Below are positions 32,967 through 41,774 of a DNA stretch of 64,000 bases, in pieces; position 1 is the stretch's first letter; every line of letters starts with the position of its first letter. The stretch spans positions 434,001-498,000 of the forward strand of contig NZ_JARGEM010000001.1 in the NCBI RefSeq assembly GCF_029211225.1, given 5' to 3'. Both the position numbers and the translations under genes were made by a program. The notes beneath the pieces were generated by a model. The model searched no databases, was not told where the DNA came from, and saw nothing but the letters and a program-made list of their open reading frames with translations. The DNA comes from Antiquaquibacter metalliresistens. GTDB taxonomy: Bacteria; Actinomycetota; Actinomycetes; Actinomycetales; Microbacteriaceae.

Positions 32967-34275
32967 CGCGCTCGTAGGCCGCGAGTGCCGCCGTGCGCGA
33001 CGCCCCGAGGTCGACGATCGGCTCCGGGTAGTCGGGCGTGCCGAACTCCGGCACCCAACGGCGCACGTACTCGCCGTCGGGGTCGAATCTGGCCGCCTGC
33101 AGCACCGGGTTGAACACACGGAAGTAGGGTGCGGCATCCAGCCCGCAGCCCGCGACCCACTGCCAGTTGCCCGGATTGGAGGCCTCGTCGGCGTCGACGA
33201 GGGTGTCCCAGAACCACTGCTCGCCGACGCGCCAGTGCACGAGCAGGTTCTTCACGAGCAGGCTCGCCGCGACCATGCGCACCCGGTTGTGCATGGTGCC
33301 GGTGTGCCACAGCTCGCGCATGCCGGCGTCGACGAGCGGGATGCCCGTGCGCCCGCGTCGCCAGGCATCCAGCACGGCGGGGTCGGGCTCCGCCCACGGG
33401 AACGCGTCGTACTGTGCCTTGACGTTGGTGGTGGCCAGTTCCGGCAGTCGGAACAGCAGCCCGGCGTTGAACTCGCGCCACCCCAGTTCACTGAGGAACT
33501 TCTCCGCGTTCGCGTGTCGGCCCTCGACCGCGTGCCAGACCTGGAACGGGCTCAGCTCGCCGAACCGCAGGTGTGCGCTCAGGCGGCTGGTCGCCTCGGC
33601 CCCCGGCTCGTCCCGGCGGTGGTAGTCGGCCAGGCCGCGCTCGGCGAAGGCTTCCAGGCGTTCGCGGGCCCCGCGCTCGCCGGGCGTCCAGGTGTCGCGC
33701 AGCCCGGCCGCCCAGTCCGGTCGGGTGGGCAGCAGCGCCCAGTCATCGAGGCGCTCGGATGCCGCGTGCCCCCATTCCACGGTCGGCACCGGGAGCGGCG
33801 CCCGCACCGGGTGCTCGAGCGCAGCCCGCCAGAACGGCGTGAACACCCGGTACGGCTCGCCCTGGGCCGTGGTGACCGTCCACGGCTCGAACAGCAGGTT
33901 GGCGTGGAAGCTGGCGACGTCGATGCCGTCGTCGCGCAGGCGCTGCTTCAGGCGGGCATCGATCGCGCGGGAGGCTCCGTAGCGGCGGTTCCAGAACACG
34001 GCCCCGGCATCCGTCTCGGCGACGAGCGCCGGGATCACCTCCTCCGCCGGACCGCGCCGCAGCACGAGCGGCGCCGTCGCCGCCAGAGCGGCGAGCGAGT
34101 GGTGCAGCCACCACCGGCTCGCGCTCCCGAGCGGTCGGATGCCGTGGCTGACCTCGTCGAGCAGATAGACGAGCACCACGGGCCCACCCCGCTCGGCCGC
34201 CGCCGCGAGCGCCGGGTTGTCGGCCAGGCGCAGGTCGTCCCGCAACCACACGAGGGTCGGGGATGCCGCGGTCAT
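32941..34275 (-). CDS. phr: Deoxyribodipyrimidine photolyase/cryptochrome family
   Basis: 444 aa. N-terminal photolyase domain (LVWLRDDLRLADNPAL) and C-terminal FAD-binding region with GWREFNAGLL, WHTGTMHNRVRMVAASLLVK and FRVFNP. This is class I CPD photolyase-like: it uses blue light to split cyclobutane pyrimidine dimers. Its ATG overlaps the stop of the upstream MarR gene (ATGA), so expression is probably set by the MarR promoter. The extension to 34425 in the ORF frame is out of frame with MarR and rejected. Confidence 0.9.
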   Translation of the reverse strand: MTAASPTLVWLRDDLRLADNPALAAAAERGGPVVLVYLLDEVSHGIRPLGSASRWWLHHSLAALAATAPLVLRRGPAEEVIPALVAETDAGAVFWNRRYGASRAIDARLKQRLRDDGIDVASFHANLLFEPWTVTTAQGEPYRVFTPFWRAALEHPVRAPLPVPTVEWGHAASERLDDWALLPTRPDWAAGLRDTWTPGERGARERLEAFAERGLADYHRRDEPGAEATSRLSAHLRFGELSPFQVWHAVEGRHANAEKFLSELGWREFNAGLLFRLPELATTNVKAQYDAFPWAEPDPAVLDAWRRGRTGIPLVDAGMRELWHTGTMHNRVRMVAASLLVKNLLVHWRVGEQWFWDTLVDADEASNPGNWQWVAGCGLDAAPYFRVFNPVLQAARFDPDGEYVRRWVPEFGTPDYPEPIVDLGASRTAALAAYERVKAAVDRR

Positions 34276-34712
34276 CCCTTCGCGCCGAGCCGCAGCTTGT
34301 CGCTGAGCCGGGTCAGCGTCTCGAGCTCCTCGCGGGTCAGGGCGGAGCCGACGACCTGGTGGATCGACGCCGCGTGCACCGCAGCAGCCCGCCGGAACAG
34401 CTCCATGCCCTTGTCGGTCAGGCACACGATCGTGCCTCGCCCGTCGCCCGGGTCGGCCTCCTTGGCGACCAGCCCGCGCGTCGCGAGCCGATCCACCATG
34501 CGACTCACGCTCGGCTGCGAGAGCAGCAGGTGCCGGTTGAGGTCTCGGATGCGCAGCCGCTGCTCCGGCTGGCGCGAGAGATTGAACAGCACGTCGTACT
34601 CCTTGAGCGAGAGCCCGTGCACCGGGAACTCGCTGCCGAGCTGCCGCACCACCGCAACCTGGGCCCGAAACAGCGCCTCCCAGGCGGTCACGGCGCTCCT
34701 CTTGTCGCTCAC
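34272..34712 (-). CDS. MarR-family transcriptional regulator
   Basis: 146 aa. The winged helix is visible as RIRDLNRHLLLSQPSVSRMV followed by the wing DPGDGRGTIVCLTDKG. GTG start with a minus-strand TAGAGT -10 exactly 6 nt upstream (34719-34724), suggesting a leaderless transcript. It is translationally coupled to the photolyase gene, an unusual arrangement that suggests inducible repair. Confidence 0.88.
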   Translation of the reverse strand: MSDKRSAVTAWEALFRAQVAVVRQLGSEFPVHGLSLKEYDVLFNLSRQPEQRLRIRDLNRHLLLSQPSVSRMVDRLATRGLVAKEADPGDGRGTIVCLTDKGMELFRRAAAVHAASIHQVVGSALTREELETLTRLSDKLRLGAKG

Positions 34713-34769
34713 GACACCACTCTAGGCATCGGGGGTGTCAGGAGCGGAATCGTGCTCGTTAACTGGCTG

Positions 34770-34803
34770 TGGGCCGGTTCCAGAGGCTAGGAACCGGCCC
34801 ACT
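34770..34803. terminator. Perfect 13-bp hairpin
   Basis: GTGGGCCGGTTCC and GGAACCGGCCCAC with an 8-nt loop. It lies between the lipoprotein gene (minus, ending at 34945) and the MarR start, where it would end the lipoprotein transcript. No T-tract follows. Confidence 0.65.
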
Positions 34804-34877
34804 CCCTTGCACCAAGAGTGTCCTGCAATCACATTCCGCGGAAGCTGCCACAGCAAACAACTTCTGCTCTATGAATG

Positions 34878-34919
34878 TATAACGGAAAGGTAACGGTGTC
34901 TAGTTATCCAACCGTTATA
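34878..34919. other. AT-rich island with TATAACGG/CCGTTATA inverted repeat
   Basis: TATAACGG (34878-34885) and CCGTTATA (34912-34919) face each other across 26 bp; GTAACGG occurs again between them. The surrounding ~90 bp are unusually AT-rich for this genome. It lies just downstream of the lipoprotein stop. Could be a protein-binding site or part of a 3' structure. Confidence 0.35.
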
Positions 34920-34944
34920 TTTCTGCGAGTTCGCCGCGAGCCAT

Positions 34945-35781
34945 TCACAGCCCGCAGTACGCCTTCCAGAACGCGTACATCTGCTCCTTCAGCGCGTCGC
35001 TCGCCGACAGGATGAGCCGCCCCTGCGCCCCCGACGAGGTCGTGACCTCGAGCGGCAGCCGCGTGCCGATCTTGTCCTCCGCGAGCGCATGCGCGTCGCA
35101 CCGGTTGGGAACGATCGGCACCCGGAACTCCGTCGGCCCAGCCGCGCTCAGCTCGATGCCGAGCGGTAGCTCGCTCGTGCCGACGCCGTCGAGCGCGGGT
35201 GCGAGCAGGGTGGTGCTGTACGCGGCATCCACCGTCACGGTGCCCGTCGCACCGGTCGGCGCCACGGCGACGACGATCTCACCGGGGGTGCCGAAGGTGT
35301 TCGCGGATGCCACCGAGGTCGCGGTGAGCTGCACGATCTCGCCGACGCGCACACCGAGGCACGCGGCATCCCGAAGGCGAGGCAGCAGGTCGAACGGGTC
35401 GTCGGGCGTCAACTCGAGCGTGCCGGATCGGTCGCCCAGCCGGTAGTCGAGCACGACCGTGTGCACCGCGTCGGCGTCGGCGGTGCAGTCGTTGTCGACG
35501 AGCGGCACGCGAAGGTCGAGCCGCAGCCCCGCGCCGACCACCGGCTCGCGGTCGCCGGTCCACACGATGTCGTCGACGAAGTAGGTGGACTCCAGCCGTG
35601 CCCCGGTGACGGTCAGCGGCTCGGTGCCGTCGTTGTGCACCTGGATCGCGATGCGGCCGGCAGCGACATCCGGTCGCGGTTGATAGACCGAGACCGAGAT
35701 GCCCTCGAGCGGCGCGGGAGGCTGGGCGCACCCGGCGAGCGCCAGCAGGGCCACCAGGGCGAGGAAGGCTGCGCGAACCAT
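34945..35781 (-). CDS. Lipoprotein of unknown function
   Basis: 278 aa from ATG 35781. The signal peptide with lipobox LLALAGC places it on the outer face of the membrane. The mature part is rich in beta strands (ISVSVYQPRPD, RIAIQVHNDGTEPLTVTGARL), with scattered Cys, suggesting one or two Ig-like domains. No enzyme motif is seen. It is transcribed toward the MarR-photolyase pair and preceded by the winged-helix gene on the same strand, 67 bp away. Confidence 0.75.
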   Translation of the reverse strand: MVRAAFLALVALLALAGCAQPPAPLEGISVSVYQPRPDVAAGRIAIQVHNDGTEPLTVTGARLESTYFVDDIVWTGDREPVVGAGLRLDLRVPLVDNDCTADADAVHTVVLDYRLGDRSGTLELTPDDPFDLLPRLRDAACLGVRVGEIVQLTATSVASANTFGTPGEIVVAVAPTGATGTVTVDAAYSTTLLAPALDGVGTSELPLGIELSAAGPTEFRVPIVPNRCDAHALAEDKIGTRLPLEVTTSSGAQGRLILSASDALKEQMYAFWKAYCGL

Positions 35782-35848
35782 GCCATGGATACAACCACAC
35801 CGGCCGAGCGGACCGCCAACCGTCGAGAGGCGGCCCGCCAGCGACCGC

Positions 35849-36541
35849 TTAGAAGAAGTCGGGCGAGGGCGTCGAGGCCTGGCGGATCGAGACATCCGCG
35901 TGACGGTCGAAGCGGTAGCCGACCCCGCGCACGGTGCGCACGATGTCCTCGAAGTCGCCGAGCTTGGATCGCAGGCGGCGCACGTGCACGTCGATCGTGC
36001 GCTCGTTCGGCACTTCGTCATCGCCGACCGACCACAGTGCTGCGATGATCTCCGACCGATCGACAGTGCGGCCCTCGCGCAGCACGAGGTACTGCAGCAA
36101 CTCGAACTCCTTGTAGGTCAGGGATGCCGTCTCCCCGTCGAGCAGCACACGCTTGCGCGAGATGTCGATCACGACCCCACCGCGAGGCTTGGGCTCGGCC
36201 GGCGCTTCCTCTTGGCGGTGCTTGGCGAGGGCGGCGGGATCCTGCAGGGCGAGGCGCACGACATCGACGTCCCGACCGCCGGCGCCGACCGGCGCCAGAG
36301 CGACGGCGGCGTAGGTCTCGGCGCTGGGGACGAGCTCGGCCACGAGCTTCTTGATCTCGGCGACGACATGCGCGAGGTCGGTGCCCGCTTCGACGGCCTT
36401 GAACTCGTCGAGACCGACGTAGAGGGCGAAGCCTCGGGCCTCGGTGCCCTGCGGCACGGCCTGCAGGCGGCGGCTCGGGGCGGCGGTGGGAACGGGCGCG
36501 GCGGGGGCGATGGGTGCGCGCTCAACGGTGGCAATGGACAT
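35849..36541 (-). CDS. Winged-helix (OmpR/PhoB-type) DNA-binding protein
   Basis: 230 aa from ATG 36541. Ala/Pro-rich N-terminus, then an unrecognised ~90-residue domain (LYVGLDEFKAVEAGTDLAH...), then a C-terminal OmpR-type wHTH: YKEFELLQYLVLREGRTVDR, TIDVHVRRLRSKLGD and VRTVRGVGYRF. No phospho-acceptor receiver domain is evident, so it is not a normal response regulator. A 26-codon Cys-rich leader ORF lies 156 bp upstream on the same strand, suggesting regulation by attenuation. An earlier ATG at 36628 exists. Confidence 0.85.
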   Translation of the reverse strand: MSIATVERAPIAPAAPVPTAAPSRRLQAVPQGTEARGFALYVGLDEFKAVEAGTDLAHVVAEIKKLVAELVPSAETYAAVALAPVGAGGRDVDVVRLALQDPAALAKHRQEEAPAEPKPRGGVVIDISRKRVLLDGETASLTYKEFELLQYLVLREGRTVDRSEIIAALWSVGDDEVPNERTIDVHVRRLRSKLGDFEDIVRTVRGVGYRFDRHADVSIRQASTPSPDFF

Positions 36542-36697
36542 GGTTGTTGAATCCTCGGTGGGGGTGAAGGGCCCCTGATGATGGGGTTGTGATCCTTCGG
36601 GGTACTGCGGTCGTGCAAGCGGAGTCACGCCGTGATGAGGACGATATCCGCGGAGTTCGTATTCAGGGTCGAACGGAACTCGGCGAGGAGGGGCCGA

Positions 36698-36778
36698 TTA
36701 GGCACACATTCGACAACACATGACCGCGCGAGAACCCATCACCTCAAGGGTGGTCAGGGGGCGCACGGAAACGGTCAT
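36698..36778 (-). CDS. Cys-rich leader peptide uORF (26 aa) upstream of the winged-helix gene
   Basis: Starts MTVSVRPLTTLEV and ends VMCCRMCA before TAA, giving three Cys codons in the last six. A minus-strand promoter is well placed: TCGACA, 16 bp, TACACT (36790-36785), then 6 nt to the ATG, so the peptide would be the first thing translated on a leaderless transcript. Short C-terminally Cys-rich uORFs act as cysteine-sensing attenuators in mycobacteria; by analogy this may couple winged-helix expression to cysteine supply. The rest of 36542-36871 holds only leader sequence and the start of the MFS gene. Confidence 0.65.
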   Translation of the reverse strand: MTVSVRPLTTLEVMGSRAVMCCRMCA

Positions 36779-36871
36779 GCCGCGAGTGTACACACCGGGG
36801 CGCGAGCTTGTCGAGATCGACGGGGCTTGCACCAGTCAGGAGTCGGATTTCCGGGCTGGCAGAATCGTGAG

Positions 36872-38197
36872 GTGGGGGGAACACGTCTGGCCTTGCTGGG
36901 TCGTCTTGTCGTCGTGAATGTCGCGCTGTTCGCGGCCTATGCCGGGGTGCTCTCGGTGCTGCTGCCTCAGCAGATCGCGCGAATCGATCCCGAGGGCAAG
37001 GTCGGTGCGCTCGCGCTCGTGACCTCGGTATCGTTCGGCGTCACCGCTCTCGCGCAGCCCCTCGTCGGAGCCCTGAGCGACCGCACGCGGAGCCGGTGGG
37101 GGCGCCGCGTGCCGTGGATGCTCGGGGGTGCCGTGGTCGGCGGCGTTGCACTCGGTGCGATGGGTGGCGCGTCGTCGGTCGCCATGCTCGTGGTGCTGTG
37201 GGCGATCGCGCAGTTCTGCCTCAACGGCACCGACATCGCTTCGAGCGTCTATCTCGTCGACGGCTTTCCGGTGCAGCAGCGCGGGCTGGCCGCTGGAGTG
37301 CTCGGGGCGGCGGCGGTCGCTGGTGGTGTCGTGGGCACGATGCTCGCGGGCTCCGGCGCGCTCACGTCGAGTGTCGGATACTGGGTGCTCGCAGCGGTGG
37401 TGCTGGTCGCCGTGCTCGTCTTCGCTCTCACCTCGCGGGATCGCGTCGTACCGCAGGCGCAGGCGCAGCCGTTCCGGGTGGGGGTCTTCCTGCGCGGGTT
37501 CGTCGTGAACCCGCGGCGGCATCCCGACTTCGTCATCGTGCTCTTCTGGCGCATCTGCTTCACCGTCGCCTACGGCAGTGTCCACGGGTATCTGCTCTAC
37601 ATCCTCAGCGACTTCGTCGGCGTCGGTGAGGAGGAGGCGGCGGTGCTCGTCGGGGTCGCGGCCGTGATCGGTGGGGCCGGACTGCTCGTCGCCGTGCTCC
37701 TCGGCGGATGGCTCAGCGATCGCCTGGGACGCCGCCGCCCGTTCCTCGTCGCCGCGGGGTTGGCGGTCGTGGCGGCGCTCGCGGTTCCCCTGCTCTCTCC
37801 GACGGTACCGGGCATTCTGGCGCTGGCCGGAGTGCTCGGTGCGAGCCTCGGACTGTCGATCGCGTGCGGGACCGCGCTCGCCAGTCAAGTGATGCCCGAC
37901 CCAGACCGCGAGGCGGCGCGTGGCCTCGGGGTCTTCAACGTCGCCACGAACCTCGGCCAGGCTGCCGCACCTCTCGTCGCGGCGGTCGTGATCGCGTCGA
38001 CCGGCGGATACGCGGCGCTCTTCGTCGTCAGCGCGGTGATCATGCTCATCGGCACGGGACTCATCGCGTTCGTGCGCGAAGGCGGTGCGAGCGCGCCCAT
38101 CGCTCGCGATTCGGCGCATTCGCGCCCGCGGGTGACGCGCGGCTACACCAGCCCGTACAGGCGGTCCCCGGCATCCCCGAGGCCCGGGACGATGTAG
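36872..38197 (+). CDS. MFS transporter
   Basis: 441 aa, about 12 membrane segments. The loop 2-3 motif is present as [18 protein letters not shown], and again as [14 protein letters not shown] in the second half. GTG 36872 is supported by CAGAAT 6 nt upstream; a frame open back to 36632 carries no membrane or RBS evidence. Substrate unknown. The last ~18 codons overlap the convergent upp gene by 55 bp and are probably a read-through tail after a lost stop. Confidence 0.85.
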   Translation: MGGTRLALLGRLVVVNVALFAAYAGVLSVLLPQQIARIDPEGKVGALALVTSVSFGVTALAQPLVGALSDRTRSRWGRRVPWMLGGAVVGGVALGAMGGASSVAMLVVLWAIAQFCLNGTDIASSVYLVDGFPVQQRGLAAGVLGAAAVAGGVVGTMLAGSGALTSSVGYWVLAAVVLVAVLVFALTSRDRVVPQAQAQPFRVGVFLRGFVVNPRRHPDFVIVLFWRICFTVAYGSVHGYLLYILSDFVGVGEEEAAVLVGVAAVIGGAGLLVAVLLGGWLSDRLGRRRPFLVAAGLAVVAALAVPLLSPTVPGILALAGVLGASLGLSIACGTALASQVMPDPDREAARGLGVFNVATNLGQAAAPLVAAVVIASTGGYAALFVVSAVIMLIGTGLIAFVREGGASAPIARDSAHSRPRVTRGYTSPYRRSPASPRPGTM

Positions 38198-38775
38198 CCG
38201 ACCTCGTTGAGTTTCTCATCGATCGCGCCGAGCACCACGGTGACCTCGCGGCCGGCGGTCGCCTTCTCGACGGCGGCGACACCCTCGGGCGATCCGATGA
38301 GGCAGACGGCCGTGACATCCACGGCCCCGCGTTCGAAGAGGAAGTCGATCGCGGCGATGAGCGAACCGCCGGTGGCGAGCATCGGATCGAGGATGAAGCA
38401 CTGACGGTTGGAGAGATCGTCGGGCAAGCGGTTCGCGTACGTGGTCGGCTGCAGGGTCTCCTCGTCGCGCATCATGCCGAGAAAGCCGACCTCCGCGGTC
38501 GGCACGAGCTTGACCATGCCCTCGAGCATCCCGAGCCCGGCGCGCAGGATGGGCACGACGAGCGGCTTCGGGTCGCTGATCGCGAGGCCCTTCGTCGGCG
38601 CGACCGGAGTCTGGATGTCCACCTCGTGCACCCGCACCTGTCGGGTCGCCTCGTAGGCGAGCAGCGTGACGAGCTCCTCGGTGAGGGCCCGGAACGTCGG
38701 CGACGGCGTGTTCACGTCGCGCAGCACGGTGAGCTTGTGGGTGATCAGCGGGTGGTCGGCAACGTGGACTCGCAT
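38143..38775 (-). CDS. upp: Uracil phosphoribosyltransferase
   Basis: 210 aa, normal Upp length. Motifs: [14 protein letters not shown], the PRPP loop DPMLATGGS, and the C-terminal [13 protein letters not shown] uracil-binding segment. It makes UMP from uracil and PRPP in pyrimidine salvage. It shares a divergent promoter region with tadA. It complements the PsuG product uracil. Confidence 0.95.
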   Translation of the reverse strand: MRVHVADHPLITHKLTVLRDVNTPSPTFRALTEELVTLLAYEATRQVRVHEVDIQTPVAPTKGLAISDPKPLVVPILRAGLGMLEGMVKLVPTAEVGFLGMMRDEETLQPTTYANRLPDDLSNRQCFILDPMLATGGSLIAAIDFLFERGAVDVTAVCLIGSPEGVAAVEKATAGREVTVVLGAIDEKLNEVGYIVPGLGDAGDRLYGLV

Positions 38776-38789
38776 AGGCTCAATCTACT

Positions 38790-39257
38790 GTGGAGAGCTT
38801 TTCGGCGAGCGCCGCCGAGGAATGGATGTCGGAGGCGATCTCCGAAGCCCGCCTCGCGCTCGCGAGCGGTGACGTTCCGGTCGCGGCGCTGCTGTTGGAT
38901 GCCGCGGGCAACCGCCTCGCCGTCGGCCGCAACGAGCGCGAGCTCACCGCCGACCCCACCGCCCACGCGGAGATCGTCGCGATCCGCGCCGCCGCCCGGC
39001 AACTCGGCACTTGGCACCTGGAGAACACCACCCTCGTGGTCACCCTCGAGCCGTGCACGATGTGCGCCGGCGCGATTCTGCAGGCGCGCATCCCTCGCGT
39101 CGTGTTCGGCGCGTGGGACGAGAAGGCCGGCGCCGCGGGCAGCATCTACGACGTGTTGCGCGACCGCAGGCTGCCGCACCGCGTCGAGGTGGTCGCCGGC
39201 GTGCTGGAGCGGCAGTGCGCCGAACTGCTCGTCGGCTTCTTCGACGAACGTCGCTGA
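38790..39257 (+). CDS. tadA: tRNA-specific adenosine deaminase
   Basis: 155 aa. Zinc and proton-shuttle motifs HAEIVAI and PCTMC are intact. TadA converts A34 to inosine in tRNA-Arg(ACG), which is present in this window at 28194. GTG start with TAGGCT at 38775-38780; ATG 38826 is a shorter alternative. Confidence 0.93.
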   Translation: MESFSASAAEEWMSEAISEARLALASGDVPVAALLLDAAGNRLAVGRNERELTADPTAHAEIVAIRAAARQLGTWHLENTTLVVTLEPCTMCAGAILQARIPRVVFGAWDEKAGAAGSIYDVLRDRRLPHRVEVVAGVLERQCAELLVGFFDERR

Positions 39258-39403
39258 CGAGTGCTGCCGATGAGCTGCTGCTCATGAGCGCTGCTGACGC
39301 GCGACGCCGGCGCGCGACGCTGACCCAGCGCCCGCGTTCGTGATCAACTCCACGCCGCCTCCACGAGGCTCGGGAGTGGCCGTCTCTCTTCCTCTCCGCA
39401 GAC

Positions 39404-39438
39404 TCGGCAATTCAAGGACAATGTCCTTGAATTGCCGA
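39404..39438 (-). repeat. Long palindromic element, copy 1
   Basis: Two perfect 17-bp arms around a single A; the inner 10 bp of each arm are TTCAAGGACA and TGTCCTTGAA. Read on the minus strand it is flanked by AACGTTCGG before and CCGAGTCTGC after, exactly as in copy 2 at 59224-59258. It lies 138 bp after the stop of the minus-strand gene at 39575, in its presumed 3' UTR. Two base pairs of the stem differ from copy 2, both compensated. Confidence 0.85.
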
Positions 39439-39497
39439 ACGTTCCGAGGGCCCGGATCTTGGGGCGGGGATATGGCGCGACGGGCCGGCGCTCGCAC

Positions 39498-39567
39498 GCC
39501 GGGTCTGCGACGCCGGGTCTGCGATGCCGGGTCTGCAACGCCGGGTCTGCAACGCCGGGTCTGCGAC
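39498..39567 (+). repeat. Five 14-bp tandem repeats
   Basis: GCCGGGTCTGCRAY repeated at 39498, 39512, 39526, 39540 and 39554 with 14-bp period. It ends 7 bp before the stop of the minus-strand membrane protein gene. The CCGGGTCTGC core resembles the CCGAGTCTGC flank of the palindrome copies. The remaining part of 39258-39574 has no gene. Confidence 0.85.
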
Positions 39568-39574
39568 GACCGGC

Positions 39575-39928
39575 TTAGCGCCAGAACACCGCGACGAGCA
39601 CGTTGATCACGGCGAGGCCACCCGCGGCGTGGAACCACGGCTGCACCTTGCCGCCCCTGCGCTGCACGACGACCGCGACGATCGCGGCGACGAGCACGAT
39701 GGCGGCGATGCCGAGCTTGACGGCGATCTTCACCATGTTGACGTCGTGGTCGCCGGCCTCGGCGAGTCCGACCAGGCCGACGCCGGTGAGCAGCTGCACG
39801 ATGGCGCCGTAGAGGGTCGGGCCGAGGATGAAGTCGGACTTGCGCCTCATCTGCACGAAGAAGGAGCCGATGATCGCGGCGAGGCCGAGCATGTGCCCGG
39901 CGAAGAGGATCGAGTGCAGGATGTCCAT
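39575..39928 (-). CDS. Small integral membrane protein, 117 aa
   Basis: Four predicted membrane segments: LHSILFAGHMLGLAAIIGSF, LYGAIVQLLTGVGLVGLA, VKIAVKLGIAAIVLVAAIVA and AAGGLAVINVLVAVFW. The two His residues (LHS, GHM) near the start are membrane-proximal. Family unknown; no enzyme motif. It starts 4 nt after the CDF transporter stop, so the two are co-transcribed. Its 3' UTR holds tandem repeats and palindrome copy 1. Confidence 0.75.
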   Translation of the reverse strand: MDILHSILFAGHMLGLAAIIGSFFVQMRRKSDFILGPTLYGAIVQLLTGVGLVGLAEAGDHDVNMVKIAVKLGIAAIVLVAAIVAVVVQRRGGKVQPWFHAAGGLAVINVLVAVFWR

Positions 39929-39932
39929 GGTG

Positions 39933-40895
39933 CTAGTCCGTTCCCTTGATGACGATCGCGTCGGTGGCCGGCGCGACGGCGTTCGCCGCGACGTACACGT
40001 CCGGCTCGATGTAGATCACGCGCGCGACCGGCACGGCGGCCCGAATCGCGGACTCGAGTGAGTTGATGCTCGCGGAGATGTCGGTCAGACGCGCCTTGCT
40101 CGCGAATCCGACCTTGGCGCCGACGAGCAGCTCGTCCGGCCCGAGATAGAGGGTCTTCATGTGGATGAGGGTCTCCACGTCGGGGTGCTGTTCGATGACG
40201 GCGCGGATCTTCGCGTCATCCTCGAGGTTCGCGCCCTCGCCCACGAGCAGGCTCTTGGTCTCGATGCCGAGCACGACGGCCACGAGCACGAGCAACGCAC
40301 CGATCGCGAGGGTGCCGATGGCATCCCACATCGGGTTGCCGGTGAGGATCGTGAGCCCGACGCCGACGAACGCGAAGACCAGACCCAGCAGGGCCGCGAC
40401 GTCCTCAAGCAGCACCACCGGCAGCTCCGGCGCCTTAGCGTGCCGGATGAACTGCACCCAGCTCTGCTTGCCGCGCGTGTGATTGGACTCCTTCACCGCA
40501 GTGCGCAGCGAGAACGACTCGAGCACGATCGCGATGGACAGCACGAGGATGGGCAGCCACGGCACCTCGAGCGCGTGCGGGTGCTGCAGCTTGTCGATGC
40601 CCTCGTAGATCGAGAACACGCCACCGATGGAGAACAGGATGATCGCCACGACGAAGGCGTACACATAGCGCTCGCGGCCGTAGCCGAAGGGGTGCTCCCG
40701 GTCCGCCACCTTCTTGGACCGGCGGCCGCCGATGAGCAGCAACAGCTGGTTGCCGGAGTCCGCCACCGAGTGCACGCTCTCGGCGAGCATCGACGATGAG
40801 CCGGAGAAGACGAAGGCCACGAACTTCGTGATCGCGATGCCGAGGTTCGCGAGGAGGGCGGCGATGATGGCCTTGTTGCCGCCGGATGCGCTCAT
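39933..40895 (-). CDS. Cation diffusion facilitator (CDF) metal exporter
   Basis: 320 aa, six membrane segments plus cytosolic C-terminal domain. Metal-site motif HSVADSGNQ in TM2 (HxxxD) and LLEDVAALLG in TM5; FGYGRERYVYAFVVAIILF follows TM2. CDF proteins export Zn2+, Mn2+, Fe2+ or Co2+ by H+ antiport; HxxxD is compatible with Zn but metal choice is uncertain. First gene of a two-gene operon. Confidence 0.88.
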   Translation of the reverse strand: MSASGGNKAIIAALLANLGIAITKFVAFVFSGSSSMLAESVHSVADSGNQLLLLIGGRRSKKVADREHPFGYGRERYVYAFVVAIILFSIGGVFSIYEGIDKLQHPHALEVPWLPILVLSIAIVLESFSLRTAVKESNHTRGKQSWVQFIRHAKAPELPVVLLEDVAALLGLVFAFVGVGLTILTGNPMWDAIGTLAIGALLVLVAVVLGIETKSLLVGEGANLEDDAKIRAVIEQHPDVETLIHMKTLYLGPDELLVGAKVGFASKARLTDISASINSLESAIRAAVPVARVIYIEPDVYVAANAVAPATDAIVIKGTD

Positions 40896-40917
40896 GGCCC
40901 AATCCTAGGATGATCAC

Positions 40918-41748
40918 GTGACCATGACGCTTCCTTCCATCGCCATCATCGGCACCGGCGCCATGGGCGGCGCGATCCTCTCCGGATTGCTCGCGCCATC
41001 GGTGACGGTGGCCGGTGGCATCCGCGTCACGAACCGCACCGAGGCCAAGGCCCGGGCGCTCGACGGCCCGGGTGTCGTCTCGTACGCGCTCGAGTCCGTG
41101 CCGCGGGGCAACCTCGAGGCGGTGGATGGCGCGGCCATCGTGCTGCTCGGCGTCAAGCCGGCCCTGCTGCCCGACACGCTCGCCGAACTCGCCCCCGCGC
41201 TGGACCCGAACGCCCTCGTCATCAGCGTCGCCGCCGGAGTCACGACCGCCACCATGGAGGCGCTCGTGCCGAACCCCGTGCTGCGGGCGATGCCGAACAC
41301 CCCGGCGATCGTCGGCAAGGCGGTCACCGGTCTGGCGGCCGGCTCGCGCGCGACGCCAGAGCAGGTCGCGCTCGGCCGGGCGCTGTTCGAGACCGTGGGG
41401 AGCGTCGTGGAGGTTCCGGAGTCGCAGATCGATGCGCTCTCGACGATCTCCGGGTCCGGCCCCGCGTACGTGTTCTACCTCATCGAGGAGTTGACCCGCA
41501 CCGCCGTCGGCCTCGGGTTCGCCCCTGACGTCGCGGCCCAGCTGGTGTCGGGCACCTTCGAGGGCGCGGTCGCCTTGCTCGCGGCATCCGGTCGCTCGCC
41601 CGAGGAACTGCGCGCCCAGGTGACGAGTCCGAAGGGCACGACGGAACGGGCCATCGCCGTCATGCAGGAAGCCGACCTCGCCGGGATGTTCGACCGGGCG
41701 ACCGCTGCGGCGCTCGCCCGAGCGCGGGAGCTGGCAGCGGGGGCGTGA
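40918..41748 (+). CDS. proC: Pyrroline-5-carboxylate reductase
   Basis: 276 aa. N-terminal Rossmann motif IAIIGTGAMGGAILSG and the C-terminal ISGSGPAYVFYLIEELTR with SPKGTTERAI are diagnostic. It reduces P5C to proline with NAD(P)H. GTG 40918 follows TAGGAT (40906-40911) by 6 nt; ATG 40924 is also possible. It is divergent from the CDF gene. Confidence 0.93.
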   Translation: MTMTLPSIAIIGTGAMGGAILSGLLAPSVTVAGGIRVTNRTEAKARALDGPGVVSYALESVPRGNLEAVDGAAIVLLGVKPALLPDTLAELAPALDPNALVISVAAGVTTATMEALVPNPVLRAMPNTPAIVGKAVTGLAAGSRATPEQVALGRALFETVGSVVEVPESQIDALSTISGSGPAYVFYLIEELTRTAVGLGFAPDVAAQLVSGTFEGAVALLAASGRSPEELRAQVTSPKGTTERAIAVMQEADLAGMFDRATAAALARARELAAGA

Positions 41749-41774
41749 CGCCGAACGGTCGCTGACGCGCGGCC

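Noticed and set aside
39498-39567. CRISPR array
   Set aside because: Units are 14 bp in direct tandem without spacers, and no cas genes are present.
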